DNA from: Lampris incognitus
Taxonomy: Eukaryota; Chordata; Actinopteri; Lampriformes; Lampridae
Assembly: GCF_029633865.1 (NCBI RefSeq)
Contig: NC_079212.1
Span: 64,385,597-64,449,596 of the forward strand
Length of the DNA: 64,000 bases
Direction of reading: 5' to 3'
Below, in pieces: positions 1-11,770 of the stretch (position 1 is the first letter of the stretch; each line of letters opens with the position of its first letter). The position numbers were made by a program, and so were the translations under genes. A model generated the notes under the pieces. That model did not search any database. It was not told the DNA's origin and saw only the letters and a list, made by a program, of their open reading frames with translations.

Positions 1-3000
1 GTTAATTATCCAGGGGAATATGTTTACTTAATGTAGACTCATTAATTATCCAGGGTAATATATTTACTTTATTTAAACAACTCTGCTGACTCATTAATTA
101 TCCAAGTGAATATATTTACTCGTTAATTATCCAGCGGAATATATTTACTTTATTTAGACTCGTTAATTATCCAGGGGAATATATTTACTTTATTTAGACT
201 CCTTAATTATCCAGCGGAATATACTTACTTAATTAACAGTCGTTAATTATCCAGGGGGAATTTTTTTATTTTATTTACAATCGTTATTTATCCAGGGTAA
301 TAATATTTATTTATTTAAACACGTTAATTATCCAGAGGAATATATTTACTTTATTTACACTCGGTAATAATCCAGGGAATATATTTACTTTAGTTACACT
401 CGTTAATTATCCAGGGGAATATATTTACTTTATTTAGACTCGTTTATCAGCCACGGGAATATATTTACTTCATTTACACTGGTTAATTATCCAGGGGAAT
501 ATATTTACTTTATTTAACTCGTTAATTATCCAGGGGAATATATTTACTTTATTTAGACTCGTGAATTATTCAGGGAATATATTTACTTCGTTTTTCTCAG
601 AAAAGAAACAGCAACGCGATGGCCATGACACAACTCTGCTGACTCGTTAATTATCCAGGTGAATATACTTACTTAATTAACACTCGTTAATTATCCAGGG
701 GAATATATTTACTTTATTTTGACTCGTTAATTACCCAGGGGAAAATGTTTACTTCATTTACAATCGTTATTTAACCAGGGTAATATATTTACTTTATTTA
801 AACACGTTAATTATCCAGAGGAATATATTTCCTTTATTTACACTCGGTAATAATCCAGGGAATATATTTACTTTAGTTACAGTCGTTAATTATCCAGGGG
901 AATATATTTACTTTATTTAGACTCGTTAACTATCCAGGGGAGTATATTTACTTTATGTAGACTCGTTAATTATCCTGGGGAATAAATGTACTTCATTTAC
1001 ACTGGTTAGTTATCCATGGGAATGTATTTACTTAATTAGGCTTGTTAATTATCCAGTAGAATATATTTACTTTATTTAGACTCGTTAATTATCCAGGGGA
1101 ATATATTTGCTTCGTTTTTCTCAGAAAAGAAACAGCAACACGATGGCCATGAAACTACTCTGCTGACTCATTAATTATCCAGGTGAATATATTTACTCGT
1201 TAATTATGTAGGGGAATGTATTAGACTCGTTAATTATCCAGGGGAATATGTTTACTTTATTCACACTCATTAATTATCCAGGGGAATATATTTATTTTAT
1301 TTACACTCGTTAATTATCCAGTGGATTATATTTACTCGTTAATTATCCAGGGGAATATGTTAGACTCGTTAATTATCCACGGTAATACATTTACTTTATT
1401 TAGACTCGTTAATTATCCAAGGGAATATATTTACTTTATATAGACTCATGAGTTAGCCAGGGGAATATATTTACTTTATTTAGACTTGTTAATTATCCAG
1501 CGGAATATTTTAACTTTATCTAGACTCGTTAATTACCCAGCGGAGTATACTTACTTAAATAACACGCATTAATTATCCAGTGGAATATATTTACTTTATT
1601 TAGACTCGTTAATTATCCAGGTTTACATATTTACGTTATTTGAACTCGTTATTTGTCCAGGGGACTATATTGACTTTATTTACACTCGTTAATTCTCCAG
1701 TGGAATATATTTACTCGTTAATTATGCAGGGGAATATGTTAGACTCGTTAATTATCCACGGTAATACATTTACTTTATTTAGACTCGTTAATTATCCAGG
1801 GGAATATATTTACTTTATTTAGACTCATTAATTATCCAGGGGAATATATTTACTTTATTTACACGCGTTATTTATCCAGGGGAATATATTTACTTTATTT
1901 AAACTCGTTAATTATCCAGCGGAATATAATTACTTTATTTAGACTCGTTAATTATCCAGGGGAATATGTTTACTTAATGTAGACTCGTTAATTATCCAGG
2001 TGAATATATTTACTTTATTTAGACTTGTTAATTATCCAGGGGAATATGTTTACTTCATTTAGACTCGTTAATTATCCACAGTAATACATTTACTTTATTT
2101 AGACTCGTTAATTATCCAGGTGAATATATATACTTTATTTACACTCGTTATTTATCCAGGGGAATATATTTACTTTATTTAGACTCCTTAATTATCCAGC
2201 GGAATATACTTACTTAATTAACAGTCGTTAATTATCCAGGGGGAATTTTTTTATTTTATTTACAATCGTTATTTATCCAGGGTAATAATATTTATTTATT
2301 TAAACACGTTAATTATCCAGAGGAATATATTTACTTTATTTACACTCGGTAATAATCCAGGGAATATATTTACTTTAGTTACACTCGTTAATTATCCAGG
2401 GGAATATATTTATTTTATTGACACTTGTTAATTATCCAGGGGAATATATTTACTTTATTTAGACTCGTTAATTATCCAGGGGAATATAATTACTTTATTT
2501 AGACTCGTTAATTATCCAGGGGAATATGTTTACTTAATGTAGACTCATTAATTATCCAGGGTAATATATTTACTTTATTTAAACAACTCTGCTGACTCAT
2601 TAATTATCCAAGTGAATATATTTACTCGTTAATTATCCAGCGGAATATATTTACTTTATTTAGACTCGTTAATTATCCAGGGGAATATATTTACTTTATT
2701 TAGACTCCTTAATTATCCAGCGGAATATACTTACTTAATTAACAGTCGTTAATTATCCAGGGGGAATTTTTTTATTTTATTTACAATCGTTATTTATCCA
2801 GGGTAATAATATTTATTTATTTAAACACGTTAATTATCCAGAGGAATATATTTACTTTATTTACACTCGGTAATAATCCAGGGAATATATTTACTTTAGT
2901 TACACTCGTTAATTATCCAGGGGAATATATTTACTTTATTTAGACTCGTTTATCAGCCACGGGAATATATTTACTTCATTTACACTGGTTAATTATCCAG

Positions 3001-4196
3001 GGGAATATATTTACTTTATTTAACTCGTTAATTATCCAGGGGAATATATTTACTTTATTTAGACTCGTGAATTATTCAGGGAATATATTTACTTCGTTTT
3101 TCTCAGAAAAGAAACAGCAACGCGATGGCCATGACACAACTCTGCTGACTCGTTAATTATCCAGGTGAATATACTTACTTAATTAACACTCGTTAATTAT
3201 CCAGGGGAATATATTTACTTTATTTTGACTCGTTAATTACCCAGGGGAAAATGTTTACTTCATTTACAATCGTTATTTAACCAGGGTAATATATTTACTT
3301 TATTTAAACACGTTAATTATCCAGAGGAATATATTTCCTTTATTTACACTCGGTAATAATCCAGGGAATATATTTACTTTAGTTACAGTCGTTAATTATC
3401 CAGGGGAATATATTTACTTTATTTAGACTCGTTAACTATCCAGGGGAGTATATTTACTTTATGTAGACTCGTTAATTATCCTGGGGAATAAATGTACTTC
3501 ATTTACACTGGTTAGTTATCCATGGGAATGTATTTACTTAATTAGGCTTGTTAATTATCCAGGAGAATATATTTACTTTATTTAGACTCGTTAATTATCC
3601 AGGGGAATATATTTGCTTCGTTTTTCTCAGAAAAGAAACAGCAACACGATGGCCATGAAACTACTCTGCTGACTCATTAATTATCCAGGTGAATATATTT
3701 ACTCGTTAATTATGTAGGGGAATGTATTAGACTCGTTAATTATCCAGGGGAATATGTTTACTTTATTCACACTCATTAATTATCCAGGGGAATATATTTA
3801 TTTTATTTACACTCGTTAATTATCCAGTGGATTATATTTACTCGTTAATTATCCAGGGGAATATGTTAGACTCGTTAATTATCCACGGTAATACATTTAC
3901 TTTATTTAGACTCGTTAATTATCCAAGGGAATATATTTACTTTATATAGACTCATGAGTTAGCCAGGGGAATATATTTACTTTATTTAGACTTGTTAATT
4001 ATCCAGCGGAATATTTTAACTTTATCTAGACTCGTTAATTACCCAGCGGAGTATACTTACTTAAATAACACGCATTAATTATCCAGTGGAATATATTTAC
4101 TTTATTTAGACTCGTTAATTATCCAGGTTTACATATTTACGTTATTTGAACTCGTTATTTGTCCAGGGGACTATATTGACTTTATTTACACTCGTT
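1..4196. repeat. 2506-bp higher-order duplication within the satellite
   Basis: The stretch 1-1690 recurs at 2507-4196 with a constant offset of 2506 bases. Landmarks such as the TTTTTCTCAG boxes near 591 and 1115 reappear at 3097 and 3621, and the variant unit at 1640 reappears at 4146. Agreement looks nearly base for base, so this is a recent segmental copy. The copies part company at about 4194, where spacer box A replaces satellite. A shorter internal block near 195-400 also recurs near 2180-2390 and 2700-2905. Confidence 0.9.
588..645. repeat. Satellite spacer box B (about 57 bp, five copies)
   Basis: A non-satellite segment starting TTTTTCTCAGAAAAGAAACA and ending before CTGCTGACTC. 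It replaces part of a 40-bp unit here and again near 1112-1165, 3094-3150, 3617-3672 and 6410-6465. Two of the five copies are explained by the 2506-bp duplication. No coding or promoter signal is evident. Confidence 0.8.
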
Positions 4197-4360
4197 TGTG
4201 TTGCTAAGGGACCACTCGAAGACAAAAGGCTGTTAGCATACGCTTCTTTACTTGAACAATCCACGTCACACTCCTTCACCCCTCTTACAGTCACTTACAT
4301 CCTATCTTGCCCTCTAGCTCTCCCTTCTGTCCTTAAACTGCATCAACTCAAGACATTACA
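4195..4360. repeat. Satellite spacer box A, copy 1
   Basis: About 165 bp of non-satellite sequence containing GCTAAGGGACCACTCGAAGA and CACTCCTTCACCCCTCTTAC, flanked on both sides by 40-bp units. Two further diverged copies lie at 5033-5178 and 7651-7816, so it is a recurring component of the array. Its origin is unknown to me. Confidence 0.8.
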
Positions 4361-5032
4361 ACTCGTTAATTATTCAGGGGAATATGTTTACTTTATTTAG
4401 ACTCCTTAATTATCCAGGTGAATATATTAACTTTATTCACACTCATTAGTTATCCAGGTGAATATATTTATTTTATTTACACTCGTTAATTCTCCAGTGG
4501 AATATATTTACTCGTTAATTATGCAGGGGAATATGTTAGACTCGTTAATTATCCACGGTAATACATTTACTTTATTTAGACTCGTTAATTATCCAGGGGA
4601 ACATATTAACTTTATTCAGACTCGTTAATTATCCAGCGGAATATATTTACTTTATTTAGACTCGTTAATTATCCAGCGAAATATTTTTAATTTATTTAGA
4701 CTCGTTAATTATCCAGCGGAATATACTTATATAATTAACACTCGTTAATTACCCAGGGGAATATCTTTACTTTATTTACAATCGTTATTTATCCAGGGTA
4801 ATATATTTACTTTATTTAAACAACTCTGCTGACTCATTAATTATCCAAGTGAATATATTTACTCGTTAATTATCCAGCGGAATATATTTACTTTATTTAG
4901 ACTCGTTAATTACCCAGGGGAATATGTTTACTTTGTTTAGACTCGTTAATTATCCAGGGGGATATATTTACTTTATTTAGACTCGTTAATTAGCCAGGGT
5001 AATATATTTACGTTATCAAAACTCGTTATTTA

Positions 5033-5178
5033 CTCGAAGACACACGGCTGTCAGCATACGCTTCTTTACTTGAGCAATCCACGTCACACTCCTTCACCCC
5101 TCTTACAGTCACTTACATCCTATCTTGCTCACTAGCTCCCCCTTCTGTCCTTAAACTGCATCAACTCAAGACATTACA
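5033..5178. repeat. Satellite spacer box A, copy 2
   Basis: Second copy of box A, lacking the first 20 or so bases of copy 1 and otherwise close to it. Confidence 0.78.
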
Positions 5179-5849
5179 ACTCGTTAATTATTCAGGGGAA
5201 TATGTTTACTTTATTTAGACTCGTTAATTATCCAGGGGAATATATTTACTTTATTCACACTCTTTAATTATCCAGGAGAATATATTTATTTTATTTACAC
5301 TCGTTAATTATCCAGTGGAATATATTTACTCGTTAATGATCCAGGGGAATATGTAGACTTGTTAATTATCCACGGTAATACATTTACTTTATTTAGACTC
5401 GTTAATTATCCAGGGGAACATATTTACTTTATTTAGACTCGTTAATTATCCAGGGGAATATATTTACTTTATTTACACGCGTTATTTATCCAGCGGAATA
5501 TATTTACTTTATTTAAACTCGTTAATTATCCAGCGGAATATAATTACTTTATTTAGACTCGTTAATTATCCAGGGGAATATGTTTACTTAATGTAGACTC
5601 ATTAATTATCCAGGGGAATATGTTTACTTCATTTAGACTCGTTAATTATCCACAGTAATACATTTACTTTATTTAGACTCGTTAATTATCCAGGGGAATA
5701 TGTTTACTTAATGTAGATTCGTTAATTATCCAGGTGAATATATTTACTTTACTTAGACTTGTTAATTATCCAGGGGAATGTGTTAACTTCATTTAGACTC
5801 GTTAATTATCCAGGTGAATATATATACTTTATTTACACTCGTTATTAAT

Positions 5850-6012
5850 CTGAATATGGAGCTGCCAGGGAAGAGGAGAAGAGGAAGGCCAAAGAGGAGG
5901 TTTATGGATGTGGTGAGGGAAGACATGGTGTGACAGAGGAAGACGCAGAAGACAGGAAGAAATGGAAACGGATGACCGTTTCCCCTAACGGGAGCAGCCG
6001 AAAGTAGTAGTA
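5850..6012 (+). pseudogene. RTE-type LINE 3' end fragment inside the satellite
   Basis: About 160 bp that translates on the plus strand as a basic LINE tail: GKRRRGRPKRRFMDVV, a stop in place of an internal codon, then TEEDAEDRKKWKRM. It ends in a GTA trinucleotide tail. Known family fact: this Arg/Lys-rich segment is the C-terminus of the RTE-like ORF2 common in fish. The same peptide occurs in the LINE fragment at 55461-55863. It is a 5'-truncated insertion, dead on arrival. Confidence 0.75.
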
Positions 6013-7650
6013 GATTTACACTCGTTATTTATCCAGGGGAATATATTTACTTTATTTAGACTCCTTAATTATCCAGCGGAATATACCTACTTAATTAACA
6101 CTCTTTAATTATCCAGGGGAAAATTTTTATTTTATTTACAATCGTTATTTATCCAGTGTAATATATGTGTTTATTTAAACACGTTAATTATCCAGAGGAA
6201 TATATTTACTTTATTTACACTCTGTAATAATCGAGGGAATATATTTATTTTAGTTACACTCGTTAATTATCCAGGGGAATATATTTATTTTATTGACACT
6301 TGTTAATTATCCAGGGGAATATATTTACTTCATTAGGCTCATTAATTATCGAGGGGAATATATTTACTTTATTCAGACTCGTGAATTATTCAGGGGAATA
6401 TATTTACTTCGTTTTTCTCAGAAAAGAAACAACAACGCGATGGCCATGACACAACACTGCTGACTCGTTAATTATCCAGCGGAATATACTTACTTAATTA
6501 ACACTCGTTAATTGTCCAGGGGAATATATTTCCTTTATTTTGACTCGTTAATTACCCAGGGGAAAATGTTTACTTTATTTACAATCGTTATTTAACCAGG
6601 GTAATATATTTACTTTATTTAAACACGTTAATTATCCAGAGGAATATATTTACTTTATTTACACTCGGTAATAATCCAGGGAATATATTTACTTTAGTTA
6701 CACTCGTTAATTATCCAGGGGAATATATTTACTTTATTTAGACTCGTAGACTCGTTAATTATCCAGGGGAATATATTTACTTAATTTAGACTCGTTAATT
6801 ATCCAGGGGAATGTATTTACTTCATTAGGCTTGTTAATTATCCAGCTGAATGTATTTACTTTATTTAGACTCATTAATTATCCAGGGGAATATAATTACT
6901 TCATCCAGGGGAATATATTTACTTCATTTAGAACGTTGATTATCCACCGGAATGTATTTACTTTATTTAGACTTGTTAATTATCTAGCGGAATATATTTA
7001 CTTCATTTAGACCGTTAATTATCCAGCGGAATATATTTACTTTATCCGGTGGGATATATTTACTTAATTTAGACTCGCTAATTGTCCAGGGGAATATGTT
7101 TACTTTATTTAGACTCGTTAAATACCCAGGGGAATATATTTACTTTATTAAGACTCGTTAATTATGCAGGGGAATATATTTACTTTATTTACACTCGTTG
7201 TTTATCCAGGGGAATTTACTTAATATAGACCGTTAATTATCCAGCGGAATATATTTACTTTATTTAGACTCGTTAATTATCCAGGGGAATATGTTTACTT
7301 TATTTAGACTCGTTAAATACCCAGGGGAATATATTTACTTTATTAAGACTCGTTAATTATGCAGGGGAATATATTTACTTTATTTACACTCGTTGTTTAT
7401 CCAGGGGAATTTACTTAATTTAGACCGTTAATTATCCAGCGGAATATATTTACTTTATTTAGACTCGTTAATTATCCAGGGGAATACATTCACTTTATTT
7501 AGAATCGTTAATTATTCAGCGGAATATATTTACTTTATCCAGGGCAATATATTTACTTTATTTAGACTCGTTAATTATCCAGGGGAATATATTTACTTTA
7601 TTTACACTCGTTATTTATCCAGGGGAATATCATGACTTTATATACACTCG

Positions 7651-7816
7651 TGGTGTGTCGCTAAGGGACCACTCGAAGACACACGTCTGTTCGCATACGC
7701 TCTTTACTTAACAACCCACGTCACACTCCTTCACCCCTCTTACAGTCACTTACATCCTATCTTGGCCTCTAGCTCCCCCTACTATCCTTAAACTGCATCA
7801 ACTCAAGACATCACAA
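7651..7816. repeat. Satellite spacer box A, copy 3
   Basis: Third copy of box A, with the GCTAAGGGACCACTCGAAGA start retained and several small deletions relative to copy 1. Confidence 0.78.
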
Positions 7817-8370
7817 CTCGTTAATTATCCAGGGGAATATGTTTACTTTATTTAGACTCGGTAATTATCCAGGGGAATATATTTACTTTATTCACACAAT
7901 AATTATCCAGGGGAATATATTTACTTTATTTAGACTCATTAATTATCCAGGGGAATATATTTACTTCATCCAAGGGAATATATTTACTTTATTTAGACTC
8001 GTTAATTTTCCAGCAGAATATATTTACATTCGTTAATTATCCAGGGGAAATATAGTTACTTTATTTAGACTAATTAATTATCCAGGGTAATATATTTACG
8101 TTATTCTAACTCGTTAATTATCCAGTGGAATATATTTACTTTATTTAGACTCGTTAATTATCCAGGGGAATATATTGACTTTATTTACACTCGAAGGACC
8201 CATTGACGAAACGTCCTCATTTATGATGGTGTGGAGTTGCCTACAATCGCAGATAAAAACATGATAAATTACAGAAAAATAAGATATAGAATAGTAATAG
8301 AATCTAAAACATGTAAGCATAATTAAGACATTAAAAAATTAATATATCACTAAAACCATAATAAATATAA

Positions 8371-9075
8371 TTATAAGACAGATACAATAAATTTGAAATA
8401 AAGAAATAAAAACAAGGGATTGGAAGGGTGGGAGTTATTCTCTGTCTCTAATGATTTGGGGAAGTGAGTTCCAGAGCGTGGGAGCTGCCCTGGAGAAGGC
8501 TCGGTTACGAAAGCCGCGGAGATTGGACCTGGGGTGGAGAGAAGGGAGGCTGAGGTGGATCTGAGGGACCGAGAGGGTTGGTAGGGGGAGAGGAGGTTGG
8601 TGAGGTGTGGGGGAACCAGTTGGTGAAGGGCTTTGTAAGTGACAACCAGGATTTTGTACTTGATCCGGTGAGAGATGGGTAGCCAGTGGAAGTCTTTTAG
8701 GACTGGGGTGATGTGGTGCCAGGATTTGGTGAATGTTAAAAGTCGGGCAGATGCGTTCTGGACCAATTGGAGTCTCTCGATAGCGTTAGCACTGATGCCA
8801 TAGAGGAGTGAGTTGCAGTAATCAAGGCGGGAGGAGATGAAGGCATGGATCAGTGTCTCAGCAGCAGGGCGTGCGGGAGAGGGTCTTATTTTCGCAATGT
8901 TGTGAAGGTGGTAGAAAGAGGATTTGACAATTTGGCGGATATGGGGCTCGAGGGAGAGGGTGGGCTCAAGGATCATACCAATGTTGCGTGCCTGGGAGGA
9001 AGGGGAGACAGTAGTGCCGTCGATGGTGAGTGCAAGGTTGTTGATTTGGCTGACAGTGGACTTGGAGCCAATAAA
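8371..9075 (-). pseudogene. LINE ORF2 C-terminal region (post-RT domain)
   Basis: Open over more than 230 codons on the minus strand. It shows the sequence typical of L2/CR1-like elements after the RT catalytic core: LTIDGTTVSP, then RNIGMILEPTLSLEPHI, SSRLDYCNSLLYGI, LQLVQNASARLL and HWLPISHRIKYKIL. The reading frame would continue upstream (higher coordinates) into 9464 if the LTR were absent: the interrupted codons on either side join as ELLF-IGSK. It is not a host gene. Confidence 0.85.
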
Positions 9076-9463
9076 TGACACGGAGGGTCGGCAGCCAACG
9101 GGAGTGGCATCTCCCTGTCGGCCAGTGTGAGTGGCACCTACCCTTGATTGGCCTGTGATTAGGTGCAGCTGTGCTGGGGACTATTTGACCGGGTGCTTTG
9201 CAGACAGACGCTGTCGAGTTTTGGGAAAAGCTTAGCGTCGGTCTGCGGATGCCCGTGTCTCCTGAACCCTCGTCTGCCTCCTCTGTGTGAGCGAGTGTTT
9301 CGTGTGTTTAGTATTTTATGTTAATTCGTGTTTGTATTTTTGCCTGCCCTGTTTGGCAGTGGTTTTTGGTTGTTGTATATTTTCTGGAGTCCAGTAGCAC
9401 CGTAGTATTTAACAGCTGCCTCTGCCTCTTCTCTGCGATTGGGTCCAAACGCACGGCGTTACA
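9076..9463. mobile_element. Solo LTR, 388 bp, inserted in the LINE
   Basis: Bounded by TG (TGACACGG...) and CA (...GGCGTTACA), with the same 5 bases ATAAA at 9071-9075 and 9464-9468. TG...CA ends plus a 5-bp target duplication identify an LTR of the Ty3/gypsy type. Because the ends read TG...CA on both strands, orientation is not certain. The GGGTCCAAAC motif just before the right end resembles the U5 end of fish gypsy LTRs and favours plus. No internal domain remains, so this is a recombination product (solo LTR). A partial relative lies at 35694-35968. Confidence 0.85.
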
Positions 9464-10720
9464 ATAAAGAGGAGTTCAGTTTTTTCACTGTTGAGTTTGA
9501 GGAGGTTTGTTGCATCCAGACTTTTATTGCAGACAGCCAAGAGTCGATGTGAGAGAGGGGTGGATTGTGAGGGGATTTGGTGCTGAGGTATATCTGGGTG
9601 TCATCAGCATAGCAGTGGAAGTTCAAGTTGAAATGGCAGAGAATCTGACCAAGAGGGAGGGTGTAGAATATATGATGAAAAGGAGTGGGCCGAGTACAGA
9701 ACCTTGGGGAACACCTTGTGTAACTGTAGATGGAACAGAGGAGTGGCTGTGAAGTGAGATGAAGTGTGACCTGTTGGAGAGGTAGGACTGGAGCCAGAGG
9801 AGTACGGTGCCTTCAATACCGACATCTTCCAATCTGGTGATCTTGTGGCTCACAGTATCGAAGGCTGCACTCAGGTCGAGGAGGATGAGGATGTTAAGGG
9901 CTCCAGTATCAGCAGAGGTGAGGAGGCCGTGGAGTACTTTCAGGAGTGCAGTTTCAGTGATGTGGAGTGGGCCGAAACCGGACTGGAGGGGTTCAAATGG
10001 GTTGTTGGGGTGTAGGTAGGTTTGGAGTTGTGTGGCGACAAGGCATTCCAGGGTTTTTAAGAGGAAGGGGAGGTTGGAAAATGGCTGGTAGTGGTTGAGG
10101 CAGGATGGATCAAGCCCGGGTTTCTTGAGAAACGGAGTGACAGTAGCAGTTTTGAAGTCAGAGGGGACAATTCCATGGGACAGCGAAGAATTGAAAATGC
10201 TGCTGAGGTAGGGGTATAGGTCAGGGAGGCATTTCTTCAGTAGGGGGTTGGAGAGGAGATCAAGGGAGCAGGTTGGGGATTTTAATGAGCTGATGAGTTC
10301 AAAGGTAGTGGGAGGGGCAACTGGAACAAATCGGGAGAGGCGGCAATCAGGGGGAGGGGTAGGGAGGTCGAGAGGAATGGGGAGAAGAGGGGCCAGGGTA
10401 GGGGCTGCCGAGTCAGATGCAGGGGACAGTGATTTGTTGATAGCGGTGATTTTGGCTGCAAAAATGGGAGAAACGAGTTGCATTGTTCAGCAGTAGAGTT
10501 GGACAGGGCATCGGCACGGGGCGTGAGGAGGTTGTTATATAGTGGAGAAGAGGGTGCGGGGGTTGCGGGTTGGAATCATTAATGATGGTGGAAAAATAGG
10601 CAGACTTGGCAGCGGTGAGGGCATCTTTGTAGGCAGAGAGGTGGAGGTTGTGGGCTTCTTGATGTACAGTGAGAGATGTTTGTTTGGCGAGTCGTTCCAG
10701 TTGGCGGGCAGCCTGTTTCA
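9464..10720 (-). pseudogene. LINE reverse transcriptase domain (broken)
   Basis: The open stretch 9623-10483 carries RT hallmarks: YQPFSNLPFLLKTLE (RT motif 1 region), FEPLQSGF, TETALLKVL, LLDLSAAFDTVSH (first catalytic Asp) and QGVPQGSVLGPLLF. Frame shifts follow, and the ADD box region is degraded. The DLSAAFDTV-H and QGSVLGPLLF combination is typical of the L2/CR1/Rex group. An N-terminal linker segment continues to about 10720. Confidence 0.85.
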
Positions 10721-10982
10721 TTGTGCGGAGCTCAGGTGTGAACCAGGGTGCAGAGGTTTTGAAGGAGATTGTTTTTGTTTTGAGAGGGGCCAGTGTGTTG
10801 AGGGAGGCAGACAGAGTGGCGTTGAGGTGATTGGTGAGATCATCAGGTGAGGTAGAGGCTGGTTCCAGAGGGAGAGCAGAGGAGAGCAGATCGGAGAGTT
10901 GGAGTGGCTCAATAGATTTAGTAATGCGGAATGTTATTTCTCTGAGGAGGTGTGGCCGAGGAGTTGGGGATGGAATAGTGAA

Positions 10983-11300
10983 CTAGATGAGATTATGGTC
11001 TGACAGAGGAAATAGGGATGAATGGATGTTGTGTACCGGTAGATTGACAGAGCAGACCAGGTCAAGGATATGGCCTTTGACATGGGTGGGGAAAGTGACA
11101 TGCTGGGTGAGGTTGAAATTGTCCCATAGAGTGATGAATTCTGATGCAAACTTACAGGTGGGTAAATCAATGTGGATGTTAAAATCACCAAGCAGTAGTA
11201 AGTGTGAGGAGAGAGATGAGGCTATTGTGAGGAGTTCAGAGAGGTCAGACAGGTAAGGTGGATTTGGTGTGGGTGGCCAGTAGATGAGAATGACAGCCAT
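10983..11300 (-). pseudogene. LINE endonuclease (APE-type) fragment
   Basis: Minus-strand frame with the apurinic-endonuclease signature of non-LTR elements: VILIYWPPTPNP, LLLLGDFNIHID, FNLTQHVTFPTHVKGHILDL and FPLSDHNLI. The GDFN...THVKGHILDL...SDH order matches the C-terminal half of the LINE endonuclease fold. The N-terminal half is absent because the element is 5' truncated. Confidence 0.85.
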
Positions 11301-11320
11301 TGAGCAGGTTTTAAAGGCGA

Positions 11321-11492
11321 TGTAGTATGTAGTCAGTATGTATTCATTATATTGTCAGTATGTAATCAGTATGTCATCAGTATGTATTCAGTATGTAGTC
11401 AGTATGTATTCAGTATGTAATCAGTGTGTAGTAAGTATGTATTCAGTCTGTAATCAGTATGTAGTAAGTATGTGGTCAGTATGTATTCATGT
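11321..11492. repeat. 11-bp minisatellite
   Basis: Tandem GTATGTATTCA / GTATGTAGTCA / GTATGTAATCA units, about 15 copies, between the truncated LINE and the 1.5-kb element. Confidence 0.85.
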
Positions 11493-11495
11493 ATT

Positions 11496-11719
11496 TGTAA
11501 CCTGCACGACAGGGGAATGGGCCTATGCTTGCGCAGGGACAGTTTACAGTCTAATGTCTAAGTTCAGTGGAGATTGGTGTAGGTTTTTTTCTAGACCAGA
11601 TTCTAGTACTCACCCCAAAGACAACACACACACTCGTGGGTATAGTTTACAATAAAAAACCAATTTATTTCGACAGTTCAAAGTAAAGTTATTTCAATAT
11701 CAATACTAAATTAGATGTG

Positions 11720-11770
<51 letters not shown>

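Larger units (their letters stand above)
1..8193. repeat. 40-bp AT-rich satellite array
   Basis: Direct tandem repeat of a unit of about 40 bp with the recognisable core TTAATTATCCAGGGGAATAT followed by an ATTTACTTTATTTAGACTCG-type half. Roughly 200 diverged copies run from the left edge to 8193, where unique LINE sequence begins. Units vary by point changes (GGGG, GCGG, GTGG, GAGG at the same place) and by short deletions. The short reading frames in this stretch only translate the repeat and are not genes. The array extends beyond the window on the left. It is interrupted by two kinds of spacer box and one LINE fragment, listed separately. No function is visible; a satellite block or a long minisatellite are equally good names. 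Confidence 0.97.
8194..11310 (-). mobile_element. L2/CR1-like LINE, 5'-truncated, split by a solo LTR
   Basis: A minus-strand non-LTR retrotransposon whose coding order is endonuclease (10983-11300), reverse transcriptase (about 9620-10720) and post-RT C-terminal region (8371-9075). It has an AT-rich 3' end near 8240-8380. The 5' part is missing: the endonuclease begins mid-domain at about 11300, next to a minisatellite. Several frame changes break the ORF. A 388-bp LTR (9076-9463) interrupts it with a clean 5-bp duplication, so the LINE is older than that LTR. Confidence 0.85.

Noticed and set aside
1-8193. CRISPR-like array of 40-bp repeats
   Set aside because: The units are contiguous with no unique spacers of constant length, the context is vertebrate, and no cas genes are present. 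It is a satellite.
8371-10912. Host gene with reverse transcriptase domain
   Set aside because: Endonuclease-RT-C-terminal order, frame breaks, 5' truncation and an LTR insertion show a dead LINE.
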